49,866 nucleotides of DNA from an uncultured Clostridia bacterium (GCA_937890525.1 CALADI010000018.1:1-49866), one strand, 5' to 3'; positions 1 through 7,793 are shown, counted from the stretch's first letter. Numbers and translations are program-made. Notes: generated by a model not told the origin, from the sequence alone.

Positions 1-195
1 CCGGAGCCGGTAAGCGCACCTCCTAAGCAGCAGCCTGCCCCGGAGCCGGTAAGCGCACCTCCTAAGCAGCAGCCTGCCCCGGAGCCGGTAAGCGTACCTC
101 ATAAGCAGCAGCCTGCCCCGGAGCCAGTAAGCGCACCTCCTAAGCAGCAGCCTGCCACAAAGCCGGTGAGCGCACCGCCTAAGCAGCAGCCCGTT
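1..195 (+). repeat. 39-bp coding tandem repeat, five units
   Basis: Units lie at 1-39, 40-78, 79-117, 118-156 and a diverged one at 157-195. The first two are identical. The third has two amino-acid changes (A to V, P to H). The unit is 13 codons, so gain or loss of copies keeps the frame. The array may continue upstream of the window. Confidence 0.9.
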
Positions 196-414
196 GTAAC
201 GGAGCTGGAGCATTGCGATCCGATGCCTGAGTACGAGCCGCAGGATCAGCCCCCGGAGTATGATTACAACCGGGATCCAGAAATCCCTCAATTTGTGCCG
301 ACGAATAAACTGCCGGGGAAAAAGAAAAGTCCCCAAACCAAACTTGGAGAAATCAAAAATGGAACAAATAGACGGAAAACGAATGGAAGAACAATGGGAA
401 ATAGTAGACATTAA
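1..414 (+). CDS. C-terminal part of a proline-rich tandem-repeat protein (5' truncated)
   Basis: The reading frame is open from the first base and ends at TAA 412-414, so the gene starts before the window. Its first 65 codons are five copies of a 13-residue unit, PEPVSAPPKQQPA, the last one degenerate (TKPVSAPPKQQPV). A unique tail follows, acidic and rich in Pro and Tyr, then Lys/Arg-rich near the end. Proline-rich repeats like these usually form an extended linker or stalk. No catalytic domain is visible, and the missing N-terminus would decide the function. The 3' end overlaps the start of the NUDIX gene by about 56 bp in another frame, so the two are probably co-transcribed. An internal GTG at 166 would give a short ORF, but the repeat frame clearly continues upstream. 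Confidence 0.75.
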   Translation, partial: PEPVSAPPKQQPAPEPVSAPPKQQPAPEPVSVPHKQQPAPEPVSAPPKQQPATKPVSAPPKQQPVVTELEHCDPMPEYEPQDQPPEYDYNRDPEIPQFVPTNKLPGKKKSPQTKLGEIKNGTNRRKTNGRTMGNSRH

Positions 415-973
415 GGGCAATGTCATTGGAACCATGACACCGGGCGTGGATCGGGTCCCTGATGGCTGCTATCACAGAGCCGTAGAGATGATCGTGACGA
501 ACGGCAAGGATATGCTCATTACCCAAAGGGACATGAGAAAATATCGTGGTGCAGGGGAATGGGAATTTCCTGCCGGAAGCGTCATGTCCGGGGAGTCCAC
601 CTTGGACGCTGCCATGCGGGAACTGAGGGAAGAAACGGGACTGGAAACAGTCCCGACTCAGTACGAGCAGCTTTATACCAATTATATGCCGGGGATCATC
701 CGAACGACCTATATGGTTAAGATGCCCGACCTATGGCAGCGGGAGATCCGCTTGCAGCCGGGAGAAACCATGGACTACCGATTTGTCAATTTCCGGGAAT
801 GGCTTCAAATGATTACTTACAGAAAGTTTGACCGGGAAAGGACGCATTTATACAGTAGAAAGTTTCAAATTGAATTGGCAAAGGCAGTTGGAGAAAACCC
901 GGAAGAAGCCCTGTCGGAGCAAACGGGAACGATCCGAGTGTGTAAGCCGATCCACAAAAAAGAAAGGAGCTAA
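359..973 (+). CDS. NUDIX hydrolase
   Basis: A 204-residue protein with a perfect NUDIX box at about residues 73-95: G-x5-E, then REL-REE-TGL, matching GX5EX7REUXEEXGU. NUDIX enzymes cleave nucleoside diphosphates linked to another moiety using Mg2+ held by the box glutamates; the substrate cannot be read from the sequence. I chose ATG 359 because a GGAGA lies 7 nt upstream. The longer in-frame ORF from 260 lies inside the preceding gene and adds only basic residues of that overlap. The next gene, which may be a diverged relative, starts 4 nt after the stop. Confidence 0.85.
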   Translation: MEQIDGKRMEEQWEIVDIKGNVIGTMTPGVDRVPDGCYHRAVEMIVTNGKDMLITQRDMRKYRGAGEWEFPAGSVMSGESTLDAAMRELREETGLETVPTQYEQLYTNYMPGIIRTTYMVKMPDLWQREIRLQPGETMDYRFVNFREWLQMITYRKFDRERTHLYSRKFQIELAKAVGENPEEALSEQTGTIRVCKPIHKKERS

Positions 974-977
974 GATT

Positions 978-1520
978 ATGATCGAAAAAAAGTCAGAGAT
1001 TTGGGGGATGCGGAACGAAGATGGTGAGATCTTCAAGTACATCAGCCCCTATAACGAAAAGGGGATCTGCAATGTCAGAACCGCAGTTTTCCTGACGGAA
1101 AGAAAAAAAGAAATTCTGCTTTTCAGAAAGAAGGGAGAAGAAAAATGGAGGATCCCAACCCTCAGCTTTAACGAGCGGTCAAATACCTTTTTCTGTGAGG
1201 CGCTTCCTACTCTGATCCAAGCAATGCTCAAGGTAGGGTACAACATTACCTACGACGAGCTGTATAACAAGTCGGAGCGTGCGATCCGCAGCGGGCTTAT
1301 GGAAAGGGCTTATATTGCGGTCATTCCCAATGTAGAGGAAGTCTTTCTGGCGGCAAACCCGGACATGGAAACTACGACCGCTACGGTCCAGCAGTTCTAT
1401 TGTATGTACCGGGAAAATCAGTTTTCTCAGGAGGTACAGGCATTTCAGTTCAGTACCGCTGCTATGTCGATTATTTCTGAATCCGTCGGTTTGCCTTGGA
1501 TTTTCCAGCCCAGATGGTAA
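978..1520 (+). CDS. Hypothetical protein, possibly a degenerate NUDIX-fold protein
   Basis: A 180-residue protein starting at ATG 978 behind AAAGGAG. The segment around residues 27-60 (NVRTAVFLTERKKEILLFRKKGEEKWRIP, partial) looks like the first strands of a NUDIX domain: hydrophobic strand, charged turn, then W-x-I-P in place of the usual W-x-F-P. The REUXEE signature is absent, so it would be catalytically dead if it is NUDIX-related. It sits between a genuine NUDIX hydrolase and a PP2C-like gene, whose start overlaps its last codons. The family assignment is an inference. Confidence 0.6.
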   Translation: MIEKKSEIWGMRNEDGEIFKYISPYNEKGICNVRTAVFLTERKKEILLFRKKGEEKWRIPTLSFNERSNTFFCEALPTLIQAMLKVGYNITYDELYNKSERAIRSGLMERAYIAVIPNVEEVFLAANPDMETTTATVQQFYCMYRENQFSQEVQAFQFSTAAMSIISESVGLPWIFQPRW

Positions 1521-2242
1521 AAGCCATGGTAACGCTGGAAAAGAAAGTGAGTCCCACAGGTGCAGTCCAGTGTGTATCCTTAATAAAGCCCGAACTTCAT
1601 GCGGAGGTGATCCTGCTGACCAGCGGATACTGCACAGGAGCGCCTACGGAGGCAGGATACCCCGGAAGCGATGCGGAAACGGTAGCTGCTTGCACAGTAC
1701 AGGAGTTGCTGATGGAGCGCTGCGACCGCCTGCTGGCTTCCGGGGAGTACCGGGACAATCGGCTTCTGCGTCCGGCACTGATGGATATTCTGCGGGAAGC
1801 AGATCGACGGCTGACCCAATACGGCGCTGAGATCGTGCGGGGAGTATACGCCTCCGGCGTTATTGGCTTTCGGCAGGAAAACCTGATCTTGTATATCCCA
1901 TTTGGCGGTGCGACGATATACCGGGTATTGGGAGACAAACGCTTAAAACGCATCGGAGGCGGCATCCCGGAAATGGGACTGGTGTGTGATGCCGTCGGAG
2001 GAAACGGGACAGAAAAAATCCGTCCCTTTACTTGCAATGAAAGCGAAGGGAACAGGCTGATTTTCACGACGGCGCCCCTCGATAACATGGAAAACTGCAA
2101 GCAAATCATAGCTGCCGAGCCGACCGATGCGTTGCGGAATGTTACCGCCGAACTGCTTCACGCTCAGATGCGGCAGCCCTATGCTGGAGTAGTTGATTAC
2201 AGGATACACGATTGGGGAGATTCTGGTGCTGAAGAACAATAA
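1514..2242 (+). CDS. PP2C-like (PPM-fold) protein, probably non-catalytic
   Basis: About 242 residues. The order of elements resembles PP2C phosphatases: a Gly/Ala-rich stretch near residues 40-60, an amphipathic helix pair (LLMERCDRLLASGEY and LMDILREADRRL), then strands where PP2C has the 'GTT..VGDSR' core. Here that core reads SGVIGF and GGATIYRVLGDKRLKRI. The invariant metal-binding Asp-Gly pairs are not obvious, so I infer a divergent or inactive phosphatase fold. The start is uncertain: ATG 1514 overlaps the upstream stop, TTG 1496 and ATG 1526 are alternatives, and none has a strong RBS. A protein kinase-like gene lies at 29543 in the same window. Confidence 0.5.
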   Translation: MVKAMVTLEKKVSPTGAVQCVSLIKPELHAEVILLTSGYCTGAPTEAGYPGSDAETVAACTVQELLMERCDRLLASGEYRDNRLLRPALMDILREADRRLTQYGAEIVRGVYASGVIGFRQENLILYIPFGGATIYRVLGDKRLKRIGGGIPEMGLVCDAVGGNGTEKIRPFTCNESEGNRLIFTTAPLDNMENCKQIIAAEPTDALRNVTAELLHAQMRQPYAGVVDYRIHDWGDSGAEEQ

Positions 2243-3065
2243 GCTGCTGATGATTTTGGCGGTGACAATGCTGCTGATCGGCATAGCCTGCGGTGTTGCC
2301 CAGTATTTTCTGGGCGGGTACTTTTACAGAGTTGCCATAGAGGATGCCACTGGGATTCAAGGTGCGGACAAGCTCCAGACGCTACTTCACGCCATCCGGC
2401 TGCAACCACGGCGGGTAGAGGCATACCGGCTTCTGCTGGACGAATTGCAGGAGGACGGGGAAGTGACGCAGGAGGAATACACGGCGCTGTGTGAGGCGTT
2501 GGAAGTGCAGGGGAAAGCATCCAGGCAGCCACAAGGCATATTGGATATCGACGCAGATATCATGATGTGCTGCATCAGTCATACAGGCAACGGTAATTTC
2601 ATCCTCGGCTTAAAGTCAGCTACACCCTTTGTACAGCAGTACAAAGCGGGAAAGAGCAAGAATCAGAATTTGATATATGCAAGCTGTGTGAGCATATCGG
2701 ATTTCTACCAAAACCACATCTGGACAGGAATGCCAAGCAGCCTCACAGATCAAGAAGTGGACTCCATGCTGGACATGATTTTGCTGGCTTGCACGCAGGT
2801 GCAGATCGACAAGGAAGTGACCGCCTATGACCGGCTGGTATACAGCGTATTGGTCGTCCAGATGATGATGGATCAGCGGAACACCATTGCAGTAAACTGC
2901 TCCTATAAAGAAGCCAAAGCTGTACTGGACAGCATCTACAACAGTCTGCCGGACATGACAGAATACGAGAAGGAAACTGACAGACAGCTTTATGAGAAGC
3001 TGGTAAACAATGAGCAGTCCTACCGGGATCTGCTTGCCAGAGCCTTTGGAGAAGGGGAGGGGTGA
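2226..3065 (+). CDS. Membrane-anchored hypothetical protein with helical repeat-like domain
   Basis: About 279 residues. I chose GTG 2226 because GGGGAG sits 6 nt upstream; TTG 2193 has no RBS. The N-terminus is Lys-rich, followed by one transmembrane helix (LLMILAVTMLLIGIACGVA). After it comes an all-helical region with a TPR-like rhythm (LHAIRLQPRRVEAYRLLLDEL). The C-terminus is charged. It overlaps the PP2C-like gene by 17 bp and the next gene follows at once, which suggests a membrane complex encoded by 1514-3953. Function unknown. Confidence 0.65.
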   Translation: MLKNNKLLMILAVTMLLIGIACGVAQYFLGGYFYRVAIEDATGIQGADKLQTLLHAIRLQPRRVEAYRLLLDELQEDGEVTQEEYTALCEALEVQGKASRQPQGILDIDADIMMCCISHTGNGNFILGLKSATPFVQQYKAGKSKNQNLIYASCVSISDFYQNHIWTGMPSSLTDQEVDSMLDMILLACTQVQIDKEVTAYDRLVYSVLVVQMMMDQRNTIAVNCSYKEAKAVLDSIYNSLPDMTEYEKETDRQLYEKLVNNEQSYRDLLARAFGEGEG

Positions 3066-3067
3066 TT

Positions 3068-3388
3068 ATGGACAGACTGGTTTTGCAAGTTCTGGAAGCC
3101 TGCAAATACCTTGCCTTCGCTTTTTCCATAGGCTTCTTCCTTATTATAATGTATAATAAGTATCAGGGGAAAAAGCGTGTGGCTGCTGTGGCTGAAGCTC
3201 CGGCTCCCCAATGGATCACCGACTATGTACTCGCCCCGGATCCACGCACGGCAGGGATTGAAGGTCATCTGGTACAGAAGTCGCTCCCGGAAGGCTGGAC
3301 AGATGAAACAGGCAGAATGGGAGCGAGAATCTGTTACTGCCCCAAACATGAAATGAAGGAAGAACATACTGGATGCAAAATGCGCTAA
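3068..3388 (+). CDS. Small single-pass membrane protein
   Basis: 106 residues starting at ATG 3068, with the run GGGGAGGGG placed 7 nt upstream. One transmembrane helix lies at about residues 13-28 (LAFAFSIGFFLIIMY), followed by a basic patch and a soluble tail with two Cys (CYCPKHEMK) and a third near the end. No family recognised. It is packed between two other membrane or secreted proteins of the same operon. Confidence 0.6.
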   Translation: MDRLVLQVLEACKYLAFAFSIGFFLIIMYNKYQGKKRVAAVAEAPAPQWITDYVLAPDPRTAGIEGHLVQKSLPEGWTDETGRMGARICYCPKHEMKEEHTGCKMR

Positions 3389-3404
3389 TAGGAGGACAAG
3401 AAGA

Positions 3405-3953
3405 ATGAGATTCATCTATCGCCTACTTGCTGGACTGGGAGCCTGCATCCTGCTGGGGGCGGCAATGATCGCACCGGCTTCCGCAGCTATGCCGGATGCC
3501 ACGCTGACCTTTGCGGTTGTCTATACCGATGGTGAGCGTCCTGTGGAGGATCTGGCGCATACCGTCTTTGCGCTTCGAGATGACGCAGGGAAGTATCTGA
3601 TCGCAGAGCCGGAGCAGGAGGGGGTATACCGCTGCACCGGCTGGACAGATGATCTGGAGGATACCACGGCTCTTGTAGCTGGGGCGGATGGAGCTATCTC
3701 CGTCACCAATCTGAGCGCCGGTGAGTACGGACTGCTCCAAACCCATGGGATTGAAGGCTATGATCTGCTGAGGGAGTCACCGATCCATCTGGAGGAAGGA
3801 CAGACCAATCAGGTTACGGTGCGGATCCCGCCGGAGCTGGAGCTGCCGGATCTCTATCCTACGCATCGGATCTGGGCGCTGGCTCTCTTGGGCGTTGGTC
3901 TGCTGATTCTAATTTTTGCGTTTGTGGCTCGTGCCCGGAACGCCCGTAGATGA
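3405..3953 (+). CDS. Secreted, membrane-anchored SpaA/Cna-B-like surface protein
   Basis: 182 residues. A signal peptide (MRFIYR, hydrophobic core, cleavage near ASA-AMP at about residue 28) is followed by one beta-sandwich domain. That domain carries the typical SpaA/Cna-B ending: 'LSAGEYGLLQTHGIEGYDLL' resembles the pilin consensus L-x-x-G-x-Y-x-L-x-E-T-x-A-P-x-G-Y. A C-terminal transmembrane helix and ARARNARR tail would keep it in the membrane. No LPxTG sorting signal is seen; ELPDLYPTHR occupies that place. A likely role is cell-surface contact or adhesion. It is the last gene of the 359-3953 run and a strong terminator follows. Confidence 0.7.
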   Translation: MRFIYRLLAGLGACILLGAAMIAPASAAMPDATLTFAVVYTDGERPVEDLAHTVFALRDDAGKYLIAEPEQEGVYRCTGWTDDLEDTTALVAGADGAISVTNLSAGEYGLLQTHGIEGYDLLRESPIHLEEGQTNQVTVRIPPELELPDLYPTHRIWALALLGVGLLILIFAFVARARNARR

Positions 3954-3957
3954 CAAG

Positions 3958-3998
3958 TCCCCCACAATCTGGAGCAATTCAGATTGTGGGGGATTTTT
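3958..3998 (+). terminator. Rho-independent terminator
   Basis: A 14-bp stem (TCCCCCACAATCTG paired with CAGATTGTGGGGGA) with a short loop, followed by TTTTT. It lies 5 nt after the stop of the SpaA-like gene. Confidence 0.9.
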
Positions 3999-4057
3999 CT
4001 TTGCTGATCTCATTCTATACGGTATGGCTTATATCCACATAGCTAAAGTAGGGACTG

Positions 4058-4121
4058 TTAAGCCCCCCTCTGATAGAACTGCTCACACGATCTGTGGCGG
4101 CTTAATCAGAGGGGGGCTTTC
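4058..4121. terminator. Long bidirectional hairpin between convergent genes
   Basis: The left arm AAGCCCCCCTCTGAT (4060-4074) pairs perfectly with ATCAGAGGGGGGCTT (4105-4119) around a 30-nt loop. On the plus strand TTT follows. On the minus strand it lies just after the end of the AbiEii gene, so it can serve both directions. Confidence 0.7.
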
Positions 4122-4131
4122 TTTTGTGCCC

Positions 4132-4983
4132 TTACCTCATACCTTTCAAAATAGGGTCATACATACTACGAATGGATCCCATGACTGTGTGCCAGGACAA
4201 GTCAGAGGCGTAGGAATATTTTTTCTGGTATGCTTCCCATAGCTTTTTCATAACGGGACTATTCTCCACTTCGTCGCATACCTCCATTGCGTTTGCAAGG
4301 TACTTTTCTGTTCCACGCTTTGTGGCGGTAGCAATCAGCGCGGCACTCAAATCAGCAGAGGAGATACTATGTCCATGAAGCTGATTCAAAATATGCAGAT
4401 CGTAAAAATCTCTCATGCGGGTGTTAGCGGTCGCACGGGACACGACGGTTTCCAATTTTTCTGCAAGAACCGTTTCCAAGTTGTACGCCCATATTTCAAC
4501 CGTGCGATCCTCCAGCATCAGTTTGAAACTGTACTGGACTTCTCTCGGAGTGATGGCATCGCCGGTGGAAATGTCGATCTTCAGAGGCGTAAGCACATGG
4601 TCAAACTCCGACTCCATACTAACTCGGATGCCGGGATATTCCGCTTCATCCATGATCTCTGAAATGCGCTTTACCCGGAAATTCACACCATCATCAATCG
4701 GCACAGAAACGATGACGGCAATCATATTCTCTACTTCCTCAATACCGACAGTTGCGCCTTTGACGGTTGCATCAATATCCATGGTGGAACGGGCATCCAG
4801 TCCAACCATGGATGCAACAAGCATACCTCCTTTTAGAATGAATTTGTCCCGATATTCGGAAAGAGATATGCGTTCCAGAAAACGCTCCATCATATAGTTC
4901 CGCATTAGAATCTGGGCATCCGCAGATTTGGTCTTAGACAGATTGCGGATCAAGTCTTTTAACTGTTTAGCTGTCTTTATCAT
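4132..4983 (-). CDS. abiEii: AbiEii/AbiGii-family nucleotidyltransferase toxin
   Basis: 283 residues. It has the nucleotidyltransferase core: FILKGG at about 48-53, then STMDIDA with Asp69 and Asp71 as likely metal ligands, and later YNLETVLAEKLETVVSR and RMRDFYDL, typical of AbiEii. AbiEii toxins are NTP transferases in type IV toxin-antitoxin/abortive-infection systems; related MenT enzymes modify tRNA. Its start overlaps the antitoxin gene by 4 bp (ATGA), the usual arrangement. Likely role: phage defence and element stabilisation. All key residues are present. Confidence 0.85.
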   Translation of the reverse strand: MIKTAKQLKDLIRNLSKTKSADAQILMRNYMMERFLERISLSEYRDKFILKGGMLVASMVGLDARSTMDIDATVKGATVGIEEVENMIAVIVSVPIDDGVNFRVKRISEIMDEAEYPGIRVSMESEFDHVLTPLKIDISTGDAITPREVQYSFKLMLEDRTVEIWAYNLETVLAEKLETVVSRATANTRMRDFYDLHILNQLHGHSISSADLSAALIATATKRGTEKYLANAMEVCDEVENSPVMKKLWEAYQKKYSYASDLSWHTVMGSIRSMYDPILKGMR

Positions 4984-5573
4984 AAAAGAACCTCCATATA
5001 CTGCCGCAGCATTTTTTCTACATGGAACATCTGTGCGTATAGCATCAGTCTCCGTAAATCTTTTCCCCTCCGGGCTGCATAGTGTTTGAGTGCATCCTGA
5101 AAAGTCTGCACCTCAATTCCGCTTCGGCTGCGGATAATATCGCAGATGGTGCGTTCTGCATCATACACGGGAACTGCGTGACCAAAAGGCGTATTCATTT
5201 CGATCACACCAACGCCGTGCAATTCCTTTTTGATGGTATAGACCTTCGTTCCGTCTGCTTTCAAGTTGGAGGGATTGTAACCAGTTTTCACGGTAATGGA
5301 ATACTCACTCGGTTCACGGTCTGTCAGGTCATGAAGAAATAGTGCAGATTCGTGGGAGAACACGCCTTGGGCACAACGGAGATGAAGGATGTACATGGAA
5401 TCGGTCCATGTGTCTGGAGTCATGTAGATCCCATGGGCAACCTGCTCAATACCATACCTTTGTGCATAGGCATAAAGCGTATGCTTGGCAATGCCATGAT
5501 CCAAAACCTGTGCGGTTTTGACGATGCCGTGGTTTTGCTCAAAGAGAAGATCAAGCTGTTCGAAGGCTGTCAT
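4980..5573 (-). CDS. abiEi: AbiEi-family antitoxin / transcriptional regulator
   Basis: 197 residues. An N-terminal winged-helix region (HGIVKTAQVLDHGIAKHTLY, then YGIEQVAHGIYM) is followed by the AbiEi C-terminal domain (YDAERTICDIIR, ALKHYAARRGKDLRRLMLYA). AbiEi neutralises AbiEii without forming a stable complex and represses its own promoter by binding inverted repeats. An inverted repeat overlaps the -10 element upstream of this gene (5590-5615), which fits that regulation. The start is ATG 5573 with AAAGGAG upstream. Confidence 0.85.
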   Translation of the reverse strand: MTAFEQLDLLFEQNHGIVKTAQVLDHGIAKHTLYAYAQRYGIEQVAHGIYMTPDTWTDSMYILHLRCAQGVFSHESALFLHDLTDREPSEYSITVKTGYNPSNLKADGTKVYTIKKELHGVGVIEMNTPFGHAVPVYDAERTICDIIRSRSGIEVQTFQDALKHYAARRGKDLRRLMLYAQMFHVEKMLRQYMEVLL

Positions 5574-5589
5574 ACACCCACTCCTTTCA

Positions 5590-5625
5590 TGCTAATATTA
5601 TAATTGAAATTAGCAAAAAAGTAAA
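5590..5625 (-). promoter_or_regulatory. abiE promoter with overlapping inverted-repeat operator
   Basis: Read on the minus strand: -35 TTTACT (5620-5625), 17-bp spacer, -10 TATAAT (5597-5602). The arms TGCTAAT (5590-5596) and ATTAGCA (5609-5615) form an inverted repeat that brackets the -10, as expected for AbiEi autorepression. Confidence 0.75.
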
Positions 5626-5732
5626 CATAGATTTTTTCGCAAGATGCGGCGCATAGATTAAGCAGCTACCATAGTCTGATGTCCTTAACTCTTGTTTTGT
5701 TCATATTTACATTCAATAAAATCGTTTGCGTA

Positions 5733-5761
5733 TTGACTTTAATGAACTCTTGTGTTATAAT
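5733..5761 (+). promoter_or_regulatory. Sigma-A promoter for the 5808-7657 gene run
   Basis: TTGACT at 5733-5738, 17-bp spacer, TATAAT at 5756-5761. The first start codon is 46 nt further on, with AAGGAGG between. It diverges from the abiE promoter. Confidence 0.8.
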
Positions 5762-5807
5762 ATAGTCACGCTAAAGGGATACCACAGACATCAAGGAGGA
5801 CTTAATA

Positions 5808-6098
5808 ATGACGATTGATATCTATTGCAACTACGGCGTGCCTGGTGCCGAAAAGGTCAATGTATACACATACTATAATCCTCACGCCCGTGCCGTCTGC
5901 TGCGATCGCCTGACCGTTGAGATCCCCGCAGAATGGGAAGTGTGGGAAAGTCAGTCCGGGGAACCCCTGCTGGTCGATCCGACTGGTGTGAGTCATCTGG
6001 TCCACGAAGTCCTGTGCGGCAGTAAAGCACCCCATCTCCGATATTATGACCCCAAAAGTAATGCAGATCGGTATTGTAAACTTACCATCGTAGGTTAA
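5808..6098 (+). CDS. Hypothetical protein
   Basis: 96 residues, starting at ATG 5808 behind AAGGAGG. Likely an all-beta protein: alternating hydrophobic residues, several Tyr, and IPAEWEVWES. No recognised family and no membrane segment. It is the first gene of a run of five small genes after a clear promoter. A GC-rich hairpin follows the stop. Confidence 0.6.
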   Translation: MTIDIYCNYGVPGAEKVNVYTYYNPHARAVCCDRLTVEIPAEWEVWESQSGEPLLVDPTGVSHLVHEVLCGSKAPHLRYYDPKSNADRYCKLTIVG

Positions 6099-6105
6099 AA
6101 CCATA

Positions 6106-6136
6106 GGTGGGGGGATCACCCCCCCGCCACCCACAA
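6106..6136 (+). repeat. Intergenic GC hairpin with ACCCACAAAA tail (copy 1 of a family)
   Basis: GGTGGGGGG, loop ATCA, then CCCCCCCGCC, followed by ACCCACAAAA and the RBS of the next gene. Similar hairpin-plus-CCAC(A)A units lie at 6527, 11226 and 12801. Confidence 0.55.
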
Positions 6137-6162
6137 AAGAAGAATTAAAGGAGGACACTGCA

Positions 6163-6510
6163 ATGAATTTTACGAAGATTATCGACACCACCCCTCCCCA
6201 GATGGAGTTGATCGCCTGCCACTGCTCGGACGATGCATTCGCATTCGAGCAGCTTCATACTGAGCCGATTTACCGCAACTCCTCCATCCTGGAGATGTCG
6301 TGGCGGGATGCGAAGAGCAGCAGCTACGCCGCATGGCAGAACAAGCTGGATGATGCTTACGATGCTTTTTTCGACGATTTCGTGAATAACGATGTGTTTC
6401 GGAGCGCTGACGGCAGATTCTGGGCGGTTGAGCAGATTTGGATCGATGCGCTCGGCGGTCTGGCTCCGCTGTACTGGCGAGAGGTTAAAAAGTCCGCCGC
6501 AAACCATTGA
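6163..6510 (+). CDS. Hypothetical protein
   Basis: 115 residues, ATG 6163 behind AAAGGAGG. Acidic, aromatic-rich and soluble (AYDAFFDDFVNNDVFRSADGRFW). No family recognised. It lies between two hairpin units of the same type, which suggests each small gene here carries its own leader module. Confidence 0.6.
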   Translation: MNFTKIIDTTPPQMELIACHCSDDAFAFEQLHTEPIYRNSSILEMSWRDAKSSSYAAWQNKLDDAYDAFFDDFVNNDVFRSADGRFWAVEQIWIDALGGLAPLYWREVKKSAANH

Positions 6511-6526
6511 CCCGTCAACCACCACC

Positions 6527-6557
6527 GGCTGGGGTGATCCCCCTGCCGTCCACCAAA
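6527..6557 (+). repeat. Intergenic hairpin with CCACCAAAGGAGG tail (copy 2)
   Basis: GGCTGGGG, loop TGAT, CCCCCTGCC, then GTCCACCAAAGGAGG, so the conserved tail runs directly into the ribosome binding site of the gene at 6572. Confidence 0.55.
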
Positions 6558-6571
6558 GGAGGATACTAGAA

Positions 6572-6844
6572 ATGTATGAAATGGACGAACTGTTAAGGCG
6601 GGACATTTCCGAACATTACGATGGCGGTTGCTGGGAGAATGTCACTGGCATCATTTGGGAAAACGGGACTCCGTGGCAACTCATTAAATTCGAGCGGGAT
6701 GTGGAATACTTCGGAACCATGTGGCAGTGCATCATCGTTACCAGAGTTGTGTACGATCCCATCGATCTCACCGCCGTGGTCGAGGCGGAGGATGTTTTTT
6801 CCTCCGCATTCGAGCTGTACCCCAATAAGGGGGGCACAAAATGA
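6572..6844 (+). CDS. Hypothetical protein
   Basis: 90 residues. I chose ATG 6572 because AAAGGAGG lies about 10 nt upstream; the longer ORF from 6392 only reads through the previous gene in another frame. Acidic, with many Trp/Tyr (WENVTGIIWENGTPWQLIKF). The stop overlaps the next start by 4 bp (ATGA). Function unknown. Confidence 0.6.
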   Translation: MYEMDELLRRDISEHYDGGCWENVTGIIWENGTPWQLIKFERDVEYFGTMWQCIIVTRVVYDPIDLTAVVEAEDVFSSAFELYPNKGGTK

Positions 6845-7242
6845 CGATTGACGAAGTATGTGATGTTTATCTTCAATGCGAGAGCATGAAAGAAACTGCT
6901 CGCAGATTGCACATATCAGAAGGCGTTGTCCGCAAATGCCTGATTAGTGAGGGGATCATTGACTCTCCGCTGATCCGGCAAATCTCGGCGCTCCGTAAGA
7001 CCGGCGCATCCATACAGGATGTTGCAGAAGCCCTCGAACTTTCTGCCTCGTGGGTCAACGCAAACAGCCCATATGAGCGGGGGATGATGATTACGCCAAG
7101 CCAAACCGTCAACGCTAACCGCATCCGGGCTTGCCGTGCCAAGAAAAAGGAGTGCATGGAGGAGATACCTGAAGATGTCAATGCGGCAGCGTTTGGGCAA
7201 ACACATATTGGAGGATGTAATGAAAAAAATTATAAGCGGTAA
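6841..7242 (+). CDS. Helix-turn-helix protein
   Basis: 133 residues. Two successive helix-turn-helix-like units are visible: MKETARRLHISEGVVRKCL (about 16-34) and IQDVAEALELSASWVNA (about 58-74). This resembles the HTH part of transposase or sigma-70 region 4-like DNA-binding proteins. The C-terminal third is basic (RIRACRAKKKE). Likely a DNA-binding regulator of this small operon. The start overlaps the upstream stop by 4 bp. Confidence 0.65.
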   Translation: MTIDEVCDVYLQCESMKETARRLHISEGVVRKCLISEGIIDSPLIRQISALRKTGASIQDVAEALELSASWVNANSPYERGMMITPSQTVNANRIRACRAKKKECMEEIPEDVNAAAFGQTHIGGCNEKNYKR

Positions 7243-7657
7243 GGTCTACGATACTGCCACTGCACAGTGCGTGGGTGAATGGAGTAATGGATATACAAAG
7301 CGAGACTGGAAATGGCAGGAGGAATCGCTGTACCGTAAAAGAACCGGGGAGTTCTTCCTGCACGGTGAGGGTGGACCACTTTCGCTCTACGCTAATATCA
7401 TCGGCAGAACCAGAGAAACTGGAGAGCGGATCATTCCGCTCACATGGGAAGAAGCTCAGGAGTGGGCGGAAGAAAAGCTGGACGCTAACGAGTACGAGGA
7501 GATTTTTGGAGAAGTCACGGATGATGACAGCCGCCAGACCATTTCTCTGACTTTGCCAACATCCATGGCGGAGAACATCCGCCGTAGCGCATCCCAGAAC
7601 GGCACATCCCTCAGCGCCTACATCGAGGCACTGCTTTCCAAGGTTCTGGAAGGCTGA
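7220..7657 (+). CDS. Hypothetical protein with C-terminal ribbon-helix-helix-like segment
   Basis: 145 residues, ATG 7220 behind GGAGG. The first two thirds are unassigned (YDTATAQCVGEWSNG, LTWEEAQEWAEEKL). The last 45 residues look like a ribbon-helix-helix unit: RQTISLTLPTSMAENIRRSA, then GTSLSAYIEALLSKVL. RHH modules bind DNA as dimers and are common in plasmid regulators and antitoxins. No toxin is adjacent. It ends the gene run; a terminator follows. Confidence 0.65.
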   Translation: MKKIISGKVYDTATAQCVGEWSNGYTKRDWKWQEESLYRKRTGEFFLHGEGGPLSLYANIIGRTRETGERIIPLTWEEAQEWAEEKLDANEYEEIFGEVTDDDSRQTISLTLPTSMAENIRRSASQNGTSLSAYIEALLSKVLEG

Positions 7658-7669
7658 TACACAAAAACG

Positions 7670-7703
7670 AAAGCCCGCTGGATCTACTCCGGCGGGCTTT
7701 ATC
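7670..7703 (+). terminator. Rho-independent terminator
   Basis: AAAGCCCGC (7670-7678) pairs with GCGGGCTTT (7692-7700). The U-tract is short. Confidence 0.7.
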
Positions 7704-7764
7704 GTAATAATCTCTATCAATATAAACGCTCCCTTAAAAACGGTATAATTTTTCTCGGAAATCA

Positions 7765-7793
7765 TTGCATTTTTGGCAATAGTTTGATATAAT
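7765..7793 (+). promoter_or_regulatory. Promoter of the recombinase-recG operon
   Basis: TTGCAT (7765-7770), 17-bp spacer, TATAAT (7788-7793), followed by AAAGGAGG and ATG 7835. Confidence 0.75.

Noticed and set aside
1..195. Possible CRISPR array
   Set aside because: The units are contiguous, have no spacers, and are in-frame coding repeats.
828..977. Longer upstream start for the gene at 978
   Set aside because: The extension reads through the NUDIX gene in another frame, while ATG 978 has a good RBS.
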